Shown one piece after another: positions 40,113-48,121 of a stretch of DNA of 64,000 bases (position 1 is its first letter; each line of letters opens with the position of its first letter). Under the pieces are notes generated by a model. It was not told the origin of the DNA. It saw only the letters and a list, made by a program, of their open reading frames with translations, and made no database searches. A program made the position numbers and the translations under genes. The stretch covers positions 186,001 to 250,000 of the forward strand of contig JAVEZQ010000001.1 in NCBI GenBank assembly GCA_034002905.1, in the 5' to 3' direction. This stretch comes from UBA8914 sp034002905. GTDB taxonomy: Bacteria; Pseudomonadota; Alphaproteobacteria; UBA9219.

Positions 40113-42669
40113 GCTCTTCCTTTTTACCCATTGTGTTGATCATCGACGTGATCAGGGCGGCCCAATAGGGAAGCGTCTGGACAAGAAGCATCCCCGACCA
40201 CAACACCGCATTGTGGTTTGATGGGCGGAAGGTGATAAGGATCGACGCAGCGGCAATCAGAAGCAGGACAAGCAGCACGATCTCTTCCCGTGCCATCAAA
40301 AAGGCCTGTGTCGCGGCGGGTTTGTCATCGCATTTGGGCGTGCGGATAAAAGGCTTGCCAGAGGTGAAGAGCCCTTGCCAGACGGCGCGGCCTACGGCGT
40401 GTGTGAGCGCCATACCCGCCAGCGCAGCGCCAAGACGGTCTTTCCAACCGCATTTAACGCGCACGCGATAGAGCCATTGGCCAGCCAGCACTTTAAAGAC
40501 AAAAACGCTCAGCGTCGGGACAAGGAAAACGGTTGGTGGAAACTCGACCCAATGCAGAAGGATGAGGATTGACCACAAAATCGCCGCGCTGACGAAAACC
40601 ATATGGGCCGCATCGGCAAACCAAGGCAGCCAGCCGGTGATAAAGTGATAGCGCTGACCGGCGGTCAGGCGCTTGCCGTCGATGCCTTTATTCTCGCTGA
40701 GTTCATTCCAATGTTTTTTCAGGATTTGGACGGCGCCATAGGCCCAGCGGAAGCGTTGGGTTTTATAGCCGCCAAAGCTGTCGGGGATAAGGCCGCGACC
40801 AAAAGAATGCTCCAGATAAACGGCTTCAAACCCGTTTTCAAAAAGGCGCAAGCCAAGTTCGGCATCCTCGCAAATGCACCACTCGGCCCAACCTTTCACG
40901 CTTTGCAGGATTTTCTTGCGGATAAGGGTCATCGTACCATGTTGGATGATGGCATTACGTTCGTTACGTTGGACCATGCCAATATGGAAGAAGCCCGCAT
41001 ATTCCCAAAAGCACATGCGTTTAAAGAGGCTCTCGCCGCCATCGCGGTAGTCCTGCGGCGCCTGAACAATAGCGACATCTTCTTTATCGAAATAGGGGAT
41101 CGTGGCACGCAGCCAGTTGGGCGTGACAATATAATCGCTGTCGATGACGCCGACGATCTGAGCGTTCTTGTCGGTTTGCGTGAGAGCGTAATTGAGCGCG
41201 CCAGCCTTAAAGCCCGGCCATTTCGGCAAATGGAAAAAGCGGAAACGACTGCCGAGCTTCTCGCAATGTTCCTGCAAGGGTTTCCAAACTTCTTCGTCCT
41301 TGGTGTTGTTATCGACAACAAGGACTTCGAAATTGGGATATTCCATTTGCGCCAGCGCGTTAAGCGTCTCAATGACCATATGTGGCGGCTCGTTGTAACA
41401 GGGCACGTGGATCGAAACCATCGGCGCGTCGGGCGAGGGCTCTTTTTCGATCGGCTGGAAGGCACGGCGGCGATTGGCCCACAACACTTCGGTCAATTCG
41501 AGCCCGTCCACAAGCAAGAGTGCCAGCAAGACGACTTGAAAGCCGATCAAGACAACCCATGCGATCGTGTTGGCATTGATAATCTTTTCGGCGGTGGCGA
41601 CGAGAATGGCCCAGACAAGGAGCGAGGAGACGGCTTGGATCAAGAGGGCATAGAAAATCAAACCGCCGCGACGCAAATCGTCACGCTTGCGCACAAACCA
41701 CTGGATAGGGAAGAGGGCGAGGACAAAAGCGATCGTGCACCCCCAGAGCCAGTGCGTCGACTCGCGCACGATGCCGCTCATCTCGAACTTGACTTGGCGT
41801 GAGGAGTCCCAAATGCCCCAATGCGCGCCGACGGTGCCTTCAATGCCGCGCTTCCATGGCGTGTCGAGAGCTTCCACGATAGAGTAATCCAGTCGCATCT
41901 CCGAGGCGTAGTTCAGGAACTCGCGGATAAACTTGGCTTGATTGATGCGCGAAGGTTCGGCGCCCTTGATCCATTGGCCTTCGCTGGGCCAACCGACTTC
42001 GCCTAGTAAGATATGCTTGTCGGGATAGGCGGCTTTAAGCTGTTTGATACGGTAATCGACATAGCCCAGTGCGCCATAGATATCGACACCTTCCCAGTAA
42101 GGAAGTATGTGAACGGCGATAAAATCAACACTACGCGCCAGCTCTGGATGGTCTAGCCAAACGTGCCATGGCTCGGCTGTTGACACAGGGATCGGGAGCT
42201 GTCGCTTCGCCTTTTCAATATACTCGATGAGTTGTTGTGTTGTGACATCCGTTCGCAAAATGGATTCGTTGCCGACAAGGGCGAGTTTCACGTTCGGGTT
42301 GGCGCGTGTGACGCGGACGAGATGATCGACTTCTTCCTGATTGGCCTTGGCATCGGGACTGATCCATGCGCCAAGAAGGACTTTAAGGTCGTATTTTCCG
42401 GCGATGGGCACAATGCGATCTAGCCCGTCGCTCAGGCCGTATAGGCGGATGGCATTCGCCTGCTCGGAAAGAAGCTTCATGTCGGCATCGACGGTCGCAT
42501 CGTCAAGACGCGAAGACTCATTTCCGGACTGCCAAGCGCTGTATGACAGGCTATTAATCTTGCCGCCCCAGGGGCGTTGCATCGCGCCCTGATTCACAGC
42601 GCCCCAGATTGCGAGGTTGGCAACGAAGACGATCAGAAGGACAAGAGCAATGTTTTTAGCGGACCTCAT
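40078..42669 (-). CDS. GH17-GT2 fusion, beta-glucan synthase-like (NdvC-like)
   Basis: An 863-residue inner-membrane protein. One N-terminal helix is followed by a periplasmic glycoside-hydrolase-17-like domain (residues about 35-300, with ANAIRLYG, LVGNES and LGEVGWPS carrying the family acidic residues). Three helices and a family 2 glycosyltransferase domain follow (VSIHVPCYNEPP, GVIDSDY, CEDAELGLRLF, QRFRWAYGA), then several C-terminal helices. The layout matches rhizobial NdvC, which makes and remodels beta-(1,3)(1,6)-glucans from UDP-glucose. It likely helps build an envelope or periplasmic glucan. Confidence 0.85.
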   Translation of the reverse strand: MRSAKNIALVLLIVFVANLAIWGAVNQGAMQRPWGGKINSLSYSAWQSGNESSRLDDATVDADMKLLSEQANAIRLYGLSDGLDRIVPIAGKYDLKVLLGAWISPDAKANQEEVDHLVRVTRANPNVKLALVGNESILRTDVTTQQLIEYIEKAKRQLPIPVSTAEPWHVWLDHPELARSVDFIAVHILPYWEGVDIYGALGYVDYRIKQLKAAYPDKHILLGEVGWPSEGQWIKGAEPSRINQAKFIREFLNYASEMRLDYSIVEALDTPWKRGIEGTVGAHWGIWDSSRQVKFEMSGIVRESTHWLWGCTIAFVLALFPIQWFVRKRDDLRRGGLIFYALLIQAVSSLLVWAILVATAEKIINANTIAWVVLIGFQVVLLALLLVDGLELTEVLWANRRRAFQPIEKEPSPDAPMVSIHVPCYNEPPHMVIETLNALAQMEYPNFEVLVVDNNTKDEEVWKPLQEHCEKLGSRFRFFHLPKWPGFKAGALNYALTQTDKNAQIVGVIDSDYIVTPNWLRATIPYFDKEDVAIVQAPQDYRDGGESLFKRMCFWEYAGFFHIGMVQRNERNAIIQHGTMTLIRKKILQSVKGWAEWCICEDAELGLRLFENGFEAVYLEHSFGRGLIPDSFGGYKTQRFRWAYGAVQILKKHWNELSENKGIDGKRLTAGQRYHFITGWLPWFADAAHMVFVSAAILWSILILLHWVEFPPTVFLVPTLSVFVFKVLAGQWLYRVRVKCGWKDRLGAALAGMALTHAVGRAVWQGLFTSGKPFIRTPKCDDKPAATQAFLMAREEIVLLVLLLIAAASILITFRPSNHNAVLWSGMLLVQTLPYWAALITSMINTMGKKEELIPQTQAQAPT

Positions 42670-42677
42670 GAAGATGA

Positions 42678-43343
42678 CTAGCCCTTCTTCTTCATGTTAG
42701 TAACTTTGTCGTCCAGCATTTTGATAAGTCCCTTAACGCCATTGCTCCGTATGACAGCTGTAAAATCGGCACGACGAGTCGCCAGTTCGCTAATGGTACC
42801 GTTGAGATAGACGTCCATGACATGGGCCTTTTCACGGTCGCGTGTCATGAGATAGTTAAGCTGGACAACTTTGCCGTCTTTGGTGGTCAGTGTTGTCTCG
42901 ACAATCTTGTTTCCGTCTTTCAGAGATTTTTCGCCAAGAACCTCAAAGAGCTCTCCATCGTTCTTTGGGAAACGGCTGGCATAGGTTGCAATTGAAAAAC
43001 GTGTAAAGGCTTCAATAAGCTCCTGTTGCTCGGAAGGGGGCGTCTTCATCCATGCAAAGCCAGCCGCATATCTGGTCATGTTTTTCATGTCAAACGTCTC
43101 GCGCACCACAGGATCCAAAATCTTGTAGCGACCCTCAAAACCTATTTTTTGACCATCTTCCATGACGCTTTTGAGGGACGTATAAAATTTCCGAACGGCC
43201 CTTTGCTCCGCAGAAAGCTGTGCGGCTTTGGTGTTATTGGCGCTAACGGTGGGGGTTCTGGTGATCGGGGCAGCCGTGCTTGGAAAGGAAAGCGATAGGG
43301 CAAGCAAGATGGCAAGAGCAATAGCAGAAAATAAACGTGTCAT
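42678..43343 (-). CDS. MlaC/Ttg2D-like phospholipid-transport periplasmic protein
   Basis: A 221-residue secreted protein. The signal peptide is TRLFSAIALAILLALSLSFPSTAAP. The mature part has the MlaC-family pattern ILDPVVRETFDMKNMTRYAAG...EQQELIEAFTRFSIATYASRF and GxxV.LNYLM. It probably binds phospholipids in the periplasm for retrograde lipid transport; hopanoid-linked HpnM proteins are close relatives. GGAAG precedes the chosen ATG. It ends 9 bases before the glucan synthase gene, so they may form an operon. Confidence 0.8.
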   Translation of the reverse strand: MTRLFSAIALAILLALSLSFPSTAAPITRTPTVSANNTKAAQLSAEQRAVRKFYTSLKSVMEDGQKIGFEGRYKILDPVVRETFDMKNMTRYAAGFAWMKTPPSEQQELIEAFTRFSIATYASRFPKNDGELFEVLGEKSLKDGNKIVETTLTTKDGKVVQLNYLMTRDREKAHVMDVYLNGTISELATRRADFTAVIRSNGVKGLIKMLDDKVTNMKKKG

Positions 43344-43585
43344 CAGTGGCTTCCATTTCATTGTGGGGATTCGGCATTGAGGGCTGCACCCTTTTTTGTT
43401 TAGCCGAACCCCGGTTAAAGACGCAAGCGCTCCTTTTGAGCATGGTTTCAGGGCAGGATTAGGTCCAACTGCGTCATAAAAACGACCCAATCCAAACCGC
43501 CCACCCTACCATGTTGGGACGACGGTGTCAAGAATAAAGATGCAAAATAATATTATAATACTATCGAAGGCGTGCGGCTTCTTAG

Positions 43586-44509
43586 TTAACCCCTCGGCAG
43601 TTTTGTTCCGGCGATGGCGCGTTCACGCAGGATCTCACGGCGAAAGGCAAAGAGTTGCGCGGGACGCCCTTTGGCAGGCGTCAGGCTTTTTTGCGTCTCT
43701 TCAACAAGACCTTGCGACAGGATAAGGCGCCGGAAGTTCTGTTTATGAAGGCGTAAGCCCGCGAGCGCCTCGACGGTTTGTTGAAGTTGCAGAAGGGTAA
43801 AAGTTGGCGGCATCAATTCAAAGACCACGGGGCGGTATTTGATCTTGGCGCGTAGGCGCGCTATGGCCGTGGCAAGGATACGGCGATGGTCAAAGGTCAT
43901 GGCCTGACCGGCGGCGATGGCGGCAGCGCCCTGTTTGCCAGCACGGACCGCTTCTTCGATCAGGCCCGCTTCCCATAGCAACTCATAGCGCTGTAAAACA
44001 AGCTCTTCGTTCCAGGCTTTGGGATTGGTGGGGAACGTGATCTCGATGCGGGCCTGTCGCGCTGCCTTGCTGCCACGATCGGGGGCGGCGTTTTTCCAAG
44101 TGTTCAGTCGTGCGCGGATCACAGAAAGGATCTTGTCCGGCGTGCCATTGCGATGGTCTTCCCACGGGAAAAAACTGTACCAGTCCATAGGCTCGATATC
44201 ATGGCCGCCGCGCACATCCTGATCGCGGGTGAGAGCCACATAGCCGATGGAAATGACGCGGCGACCGCTGGCATCACGATCTTTGTCTGCAAAGGTGTAA
44301 AGTTGCTCGACATAGCCAAGCGATAAACCCGTTTCAGTTGAAACCCAGCCGCGCAAGGCTTGCTCCAGCTTCTTATGTTCGGTTTGCAAAGGACCGGAGG
44401 GCAGGGCAGGACCAGCCTTGGTGCGGGAGAGGACGATTCGCGGGGAACCATCCGTGACCAGTACGATGACGGCGCTTAGTTCGATTTCGATATGTTGTTG
44501 TTTGGTCAT
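43586..44509 (-). CDS. nadQ: Nudix-type transcriptional regulator of NAD synthesis (NrtR/NadQ-like)
   Basis: A 307-residue protein: an N-terminal Nudix-like domain without an intact Nudix box (so probably a ligand sensor), followed by a winged-helix C-terminus (TFTLLQLQQTVEALAGLRLHKQNFRRLILSQGLVEETQ). The end, GRPAQLFAFRRE, is typical of NrtR-type regulators. It diverges from nadABC, the classic regulon, with palindromes in the shared region. It probably represses nad genes when NAD or ADP-ribose signals sufficiency. NadQ is the alphaproteobacterial name; the assignment rests on architecture and context. Confidence 0.75.
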   Translation of the reverse strand: MTKQQHIEIELSAVIVLVTDGSPRIVLSRTKAGPALPSGPLQTEHKKLEQALRGWVSTETGLSLGYVEQLYTFADKDRDASGRRVISIGYVALTRDQDVRGGHDIEPMDWYSFFPWEDHRNGTPDKILSVIRARLNTWKNAAPDRGSKAARQARIEITFPTNPKAWNEELVLQRYELLWEAGLIEEAVRAGKQGAAAIAAGQAMTFDHRRILATAIARLRAKIKYRPVVFELMPPTFTLLQLQQTVEALAGLRLHKQNFRRLILSQGLVEETQKSLTPAKGRPAQLFAFRREILRERAIAGTKLPRG

Positions 44510-44532
44510 GGCTTTTCTGTTTCGCTTTCCTG

Positions 44533-44561
44533 CTTGCCTTAATGCTCAGCATGACTATAAT
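44533..44561 (+). promoter_or_regulatory. nadABC promoter with operator between -35 and -10
   Basis: A perfect -10 box TATAAT (44556-44561) lies about 75 bases before the nadA start, with a weak -35 (CTTGCC) 17 bases upstream. The palindrome ATGCTCAGCAT (44542-44552) fills the spacer, the position where a repressor blocks RNA polymerase. It shares TTAATGCTC with a second site downstream. Confidence 0.6.
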
Positions 44562-44614
44562 TCAGCCTTGTTTGAAGGGCGCCGGAGTCGGCGGCCTCTT
44601 TTTGTCCTTCCTTA

Positions 44615-44631
44615 ATGCTCAAAAGGAGCAT
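44615..44631. promoter_or_regulatory. Second palindrome, over the nadA ribosome site
   Basis: ATGCTC-AAAAG-GAGCAT is an exact inverted repeat that contains the nadA Shine-Dalgarno AGGAG. It repeats the TTAATGCTC half-site found in the promoter spacer, so the same regulator, probably the divergent Nudix-type protein, may bind both. Blocking of translation by a hairpin is another possibility. Confidence 0.55.
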
Positions 44632-44635
44632 AAAT

Positions 44636-45634
44636 ATGCCATCCGGGTTCTCTTCTGTCAAGCAGGCGATTGCCGCGACCGCTGATTTATATGATCGCGT
44701 ACGTTCCGTTATTCCGCCTGAGGAGTGGGCCGGTTTTGCCGAGGACATTCTCGCGATTCAGCAGTTGAAGCGGGAGCGTCGCGCCGTCGTTTTGGCGCAC
44801 AACTATATGACACCGGAGATTTTTCATGGCGTCGCCGATATTGTGGGGGACTCCCTTGCGCTGGCCCGACAGGCAGCCAAAGTTGATGCCGATGTTATTG
44901 TTGTCGCAGGCGTGCATTTTATGGCCGAGACGGCTAAGCTGATAAATCCGTCGCGTGTTGTGTTGATGCCGGATTTAGAGGCGGGATGTTCCTTGGCCGA
45001 ATCCATTACGCCTCAAGATGTGCGCGATTTGAAAACCAAGCATCCCGGCATTCCTGTTGTGACCTATGTCAACACCTCGGCGGCGGTCAAGGCGGAGTGC
45101 GATATTTGTTGTACCTCCGGCAATGCACGGCACGTTGTTGAATCATTGGGCGTTCCTCAGGTGATTATGGTGCCAGACGAGTTTTTGGCGCAAAATGTCG
45201 CGAAGGAAACGGACGTGAAGATCATCACATGGAAGGGCCATTGCGAAGTTCATGAACGCTTTACGCCACAGGAAGTGCGTGATTACCGCGCCCAACACCC
45301 GCAAATAGCTGTTGTCGCGCATCCCGAATGTCCGCCTGATGTAGTGGCCGAAGCCGATTTTGCGGGATCAACCGTGAAAATGAGCGATTGGGTCGCTGCG
45401 CATCGCCCGAATAAAGTCATGCTTCTGACCGAATGTTCGATGAGCGATAATGTGGCGGTTCTGCATCCCGAAGTGGATTTTGTCCGCCCGTGTCAGCTTT
45501 GCCCTTATATGAAAAAGATCACGCTGAAAAAAATCCGCCAGTCGCTCGAGTTGATGACACATCCTGTCGAGATTCCTTCTGAGATTGCTGCGTCTGCTCG
45601 CCTTGCGGTCGAACGTATGGTCGCTGTGGGATAG
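44636..45634 (+). CDS. nadA: Quinolinate synthase NadA
   Basis: A 332-residue enzyme that condenses iminoaspartate with dihydroxyacetone phosphate to quinolinate, using an oxygen-sensitive 4Fe-4S cluster. Cluster-type cysteines are seen in CDICCTSGNA, PECPPDV and RPCQLCPYMKKITL. Substrate regions AHNYMTPEI, VHFMAETAKLINP and MPDLEAGCSLAESI are typical. AGGAG lies eight bases before the chosen ATG; an earlier in-frame ATG lies inside the palindrome and has no ribosome site. First gene of nadABC. Confidence 0.95.
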   Translation: MPSGFSSVKQAIAATADLYDRVRSVIPPEEWAGFAEDILAIQQLKRERRAVVLAHNYMTPEIFHGVADIVGDSLALARQAAKVDADVIVVAGVHFMAETAKLINPSRVVLMPDLEAGCSLAESITPQDVRDLKTKHPGIPVVTYVNTSAAVKAECDICCTSGNARHVVESLGVPQVIMVPDEFLAQNVAKETDVKIITWKGHCEVHERFTPQEVRDYRAQHPQIAVVAHPECPPDVVAEADFAGSTVKMSDWVAAHRPNKVMLLTECSMSDNVAVLHPEVDFVRPCQLCPYMKKITLKKIRQSLELMTHPVEIPSEIAASARLAVERMVAVG

Positions 45635-45648
45635 GAGAAAGGGAGCCA

Positions 45649-47091
45649 ATGTCTCATCCTCCCGTAATTGTTGGCGCTGGCCTTGCTGGTTTGTCTGTCG
45701 CGCTGTCGCTTGCGCCGCTTCCGGTTGTGGTGTTGGGTCGAAAGCTGGCAAGCCAGATGACAAGCAGCGAACTGGCGCAAGGCGGCATTGCCGCAGCTGT
45801 CGGGCCGGATGATACGCCCGCACTTCATGCGCAAGATACGATGGCTGCTGGAGCCGGTCTGTGCGATCCAGCGGTGGTCGAGATGATCACAAAGGAAGCG
45901 CCTAAAGCGATTGCACAGCTCTCTGAATGGGGCGTTCCTTTTGACAGGGACGAGAAGGGTGAGCTTAAAGTCGGGTTGGAAGGCGCGCATTCGCGTCGCC
46001 GCATTGTGCATGCCAATGGCGATGCAACGGGCCCCACTGTGATGAAGGCCTTGGTTGAGAGGGCGCGTCACACGCTTTCGATCACCTTTGTAGAAGATGC
46101 CGAAGCGTTGCGAATATTGCTGGATGATAAGGGCGAAGTATCCGGTCTTCTCTTTTATGATCACAGCAAGAAACAAACGGCGCAAATTCGAACGCGTCAA
46201 ATTATCCTTGCGACGGGAAGTGCTTGCGCTCTTTGGCAGCATGCGACTGTGCCGCCTCGTTCATGGGGGCATGGCCTTCTGCTCGCGCATCAGGTTGAGG
46301 CACGCCTGAGTGACCTCGCTTTTGTGCAATTCCATCCCACAGGCCTTGATATCGGCTGCGATCCTATGCCGCTCGTGAGCGAGGCTGTGCGCGGTGAGGG
46401 TGCGATGCTTGTGAATGAGATGGGCGATCATTTTGTGGATGAACTTGCGCCCCGCGACGTTGTCGCGCGCGCAATCTCGGCCCAGATCAAACAGGGGCAC
46501 AAAACCTTTTTGGATGCCCGACACTTGAATGACTTTGCTCACCGGTTTCCTACGGTTTTTGAACTCTGCCAAAAAGGCGGGATTGACCCAGTTAGGGACC
46601 TTATCCCGATTTGCCCCGTTGCCCATTATCATATGGGCGGCATTGCAACGGATCGATCAGGTCGCACAAATGTGCATGGTCTTTGGGCTTGCGGGGAGTG
46701 CGCATGTACGGGGCTTCATGGTGCAAACAGATTGGCGAGCAACAGCCTGCTTGAAGCAACCGTGATGGGACGGCGTGTCGCGGACGATTTACGGGATCAT
46801 GTATCCATGCGCATGGAAGCCAGAATCACCGAGGCTGAAGACTTCTTTTTACCAGAGGAAACGACCGAAAGCATAGCCGCCGTACGTGAGATTATGACGC
46901 AGTATGTGTATGTGCAACGTGATGCGGCAGGGTTGCAAACGGCAATCGAACAACTTTCGATTTTAGCAAAAGGCTCCTTCAGGGCGCAGGTCGGATTGTT
47001 AATCGCGAGAGATGCTCTGGCGCGTCAGCAAAGCTGTGGTGCGCATTATCGCACGGATCAAAAGAGAGAACAGAAGCAGGAATCAAAATGA
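45649..47091 (+). CDS. nadB: L-aspartate oxidase NadB
   Basis: A 480-residue FAD enzyme of the succinate dehydrogenase/fumarate reductase flavoprotein family that oxidises aspartate to iminoaspartate. It has the FAD motif VGAGLAGLSVAL at the N-terminus, SSELAQGGIAAA, the substrate and catalytic segment HPTGLD...VSEAVRGEGA, and CGECACTGLHGANRLASNSLLE. GGAGAAAGGGAG precedes the ATG. It overlaps nadC by 4 bases, so they are translationally coupled. Confidence 0.95.
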   Translation: MSHPPVIVGAGLAGLSVALSLAPLPVVVLGRKLASQMTSSELAQGGIAAAVGPDDTPALHAQDTMAAGAGLCDPAVVEMITKEAPKAIAQLSEWGVPFDRDEKGELKVGLEGAHSRRRIVHANGDATGPTVMKALVERARHTLSITFVEDAEALRILLDDKGEVSGLLFYDHSKKQTAQIRTRQIILATGSACALWQHATVPPRSWGHGLLLAHQVEARLSDLAFVQFHPTGLDIGCDPMPLVSEAVRGEGAMLVNEMGDHFVDELAPRDVVARAISAQIKQGHKTFLDARHLNDFAHRFPTVFELCQKGGIDPVRDLIPICPVAHYHMGGIATDRSGRTNVHGLWACGECACTGLHGANRLASNSLLEATVMGRRVADDLRDHVSMRMEARITEAEDFFLPEETTESIAAVREIMTQYVYVQRDAAGLQTAIEQLSILAKGSFRAQVGLLIARDALARQQSCGAHYRTDQKREQKQESK

Positions 47092-47942
47092 CGAAACCCA
47101 TCCTTTCCCTTCCACAATATATTATCGATGATCTTGTCACGCGGGCTTTACGTGAAGATTTGGGGCGTGGCGGCGATATCACAACGTCCGCACTTGTTCC
47201 ATCGGATCGAATTTGGTCTGGCCAGATGGTGATGCGGGAAGATGGCATCCTTGCTGGTATTGATTTGGCCAAGGCATCTTTTTTGGCGCTTGATCCCGAC
47301 CTGTCTTTTGAATCGGTCAAGGCTGATGGAGTGCTTTGTTCGCGTGGCGAAGTGGTTGCCCGAATACAGGGCAAGGCTACGGCGATCTTGTCGGCGGAAC
47401 GCACGGCGCTCAATTTTCTGACGCATCTAAGTGGTATTGCGAGCCTGACGCATAAATATATTGAGGCGGTGAAGGGAACGAAGGCACAGATTTGCTGCAC
47501 CCGTAAAACGCATGCGGGTCTTCGCGCTCTTGAGAAATATGCAGTGCGGGCAGGCGGCGGGCGCAATCATCGCTTCGGGCTCGATGATGCCGTTTTGATC
47601 AAAGATAATCATATCGCGGTGGCCGGAGATATCCGCAGTGCTGTGAAATCTGTTCGTTCCTCGATTGGCCATATGGTCAAGGTCGAGGTCGAGGTCGATA
47701 CGCTCGATCAACTGGCCCAGCTTCTGGATATGCCCGTTGATGTTGTGTTGCTTGATAACATGAATCCTGACGAGCTGCAGCGTGCGGTCCAGATGGTATC
47801 CGGTCAATTTTTGACAGAGGCCTCTGGCGGTGTAACGCTTGCTCATGTTGCGGCCATCGCGGCCAGCGGCGTTGATATGATTTCCATCGGAGCCCTGACG
47901 CACAGCGCCCCAGCTCTGGATATCGCGCTGGATGAAATATAG
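47088..47942 (+). CDS. nadC: Nicotinate-nucleotide pyrophosphorylase NadC
   Basis: A 284-residue quinolinate phosphoribosyltransferase: quinolinate plus PRPP gives nicotinate mononucleotide and CO2. Family blocks are EDLGRGGDITT, ERTALNFLTHLSGIA, CTRKTHAGLRALEKYAVRAGGGRNHRFGL (quinolinate- and PRPP-binding Arg, Lys and His), KDNHI, VEVEVDTLDQ, LLDNM and GGVTLAHVA. The ATG overlaps the nadB stop. Last gene of the operon. Confidence 0.95.
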   Translation: MTKPILSLPQYIIDDLVTRALREDLGRGGDITTSALVPSDRIWSGQMVMREDGILAGIDLAKASFLALDPDLSFESVKADGVLCSRGEVVARIQGKATAILSAERTALNFLTHLSGIASLTHKYIEAVKGTKAQICCTRKTHAGLRALEKYAVRAGGGRNHRFGLDDAVLIKDNHIAVAGDIRSAVKSVRSSIGHMVKVEVEVDTLDQLAQLLDMPVDVVLLDNMNPDELQRAVQMVSGQFLTEASGGVTLAHVAAIAASGVDMISIGALTHSAPALDIALDEI

Positions 47943-48063
47943 GCGTAATGTGTTCCTTTCCTTTGAAGCTTTGTTCAAAGCTCAAGGAAAAAAGGTGGAG
48001 GAAAGCCAAGAGAAGGAACCATTTATCGATAGCCGATTATACTAAGACAAAAAAAACGAAATT

Positions 48064-48098
48064 AAAAAAAGCAGGCCATACACGGGCCTGCTTTTTTT
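48064..48098. terminator. Bidirectional terminator between nadC and smc
   Basis: Perfect 14-bp arms AAAAAAAGCAGGCC and GGCCTGCTTTTTTT surround a 7-base loop. There is a T-run on either strand, so it can stop both the nadABC transcript and the convergent smc transcript. Confidence 0.9.
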
Positions 48099-48121
48099 AT
48101 ATCAGAGCGAGAAAAGCTTTC

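Noticed and set aside
40603..41802. 399-codon plus-strand frame antisense to the glucan synthase
   Set aside because: It is the mirror of a clear GH17-GT2 gene; composition is that of a shadow frame, and no ribosome site or family match is visible.
45505..46242. 245-codon minus-strand frame opposite nadB
   Set aside because: Shadow of nadA/nadB, with no start signal.
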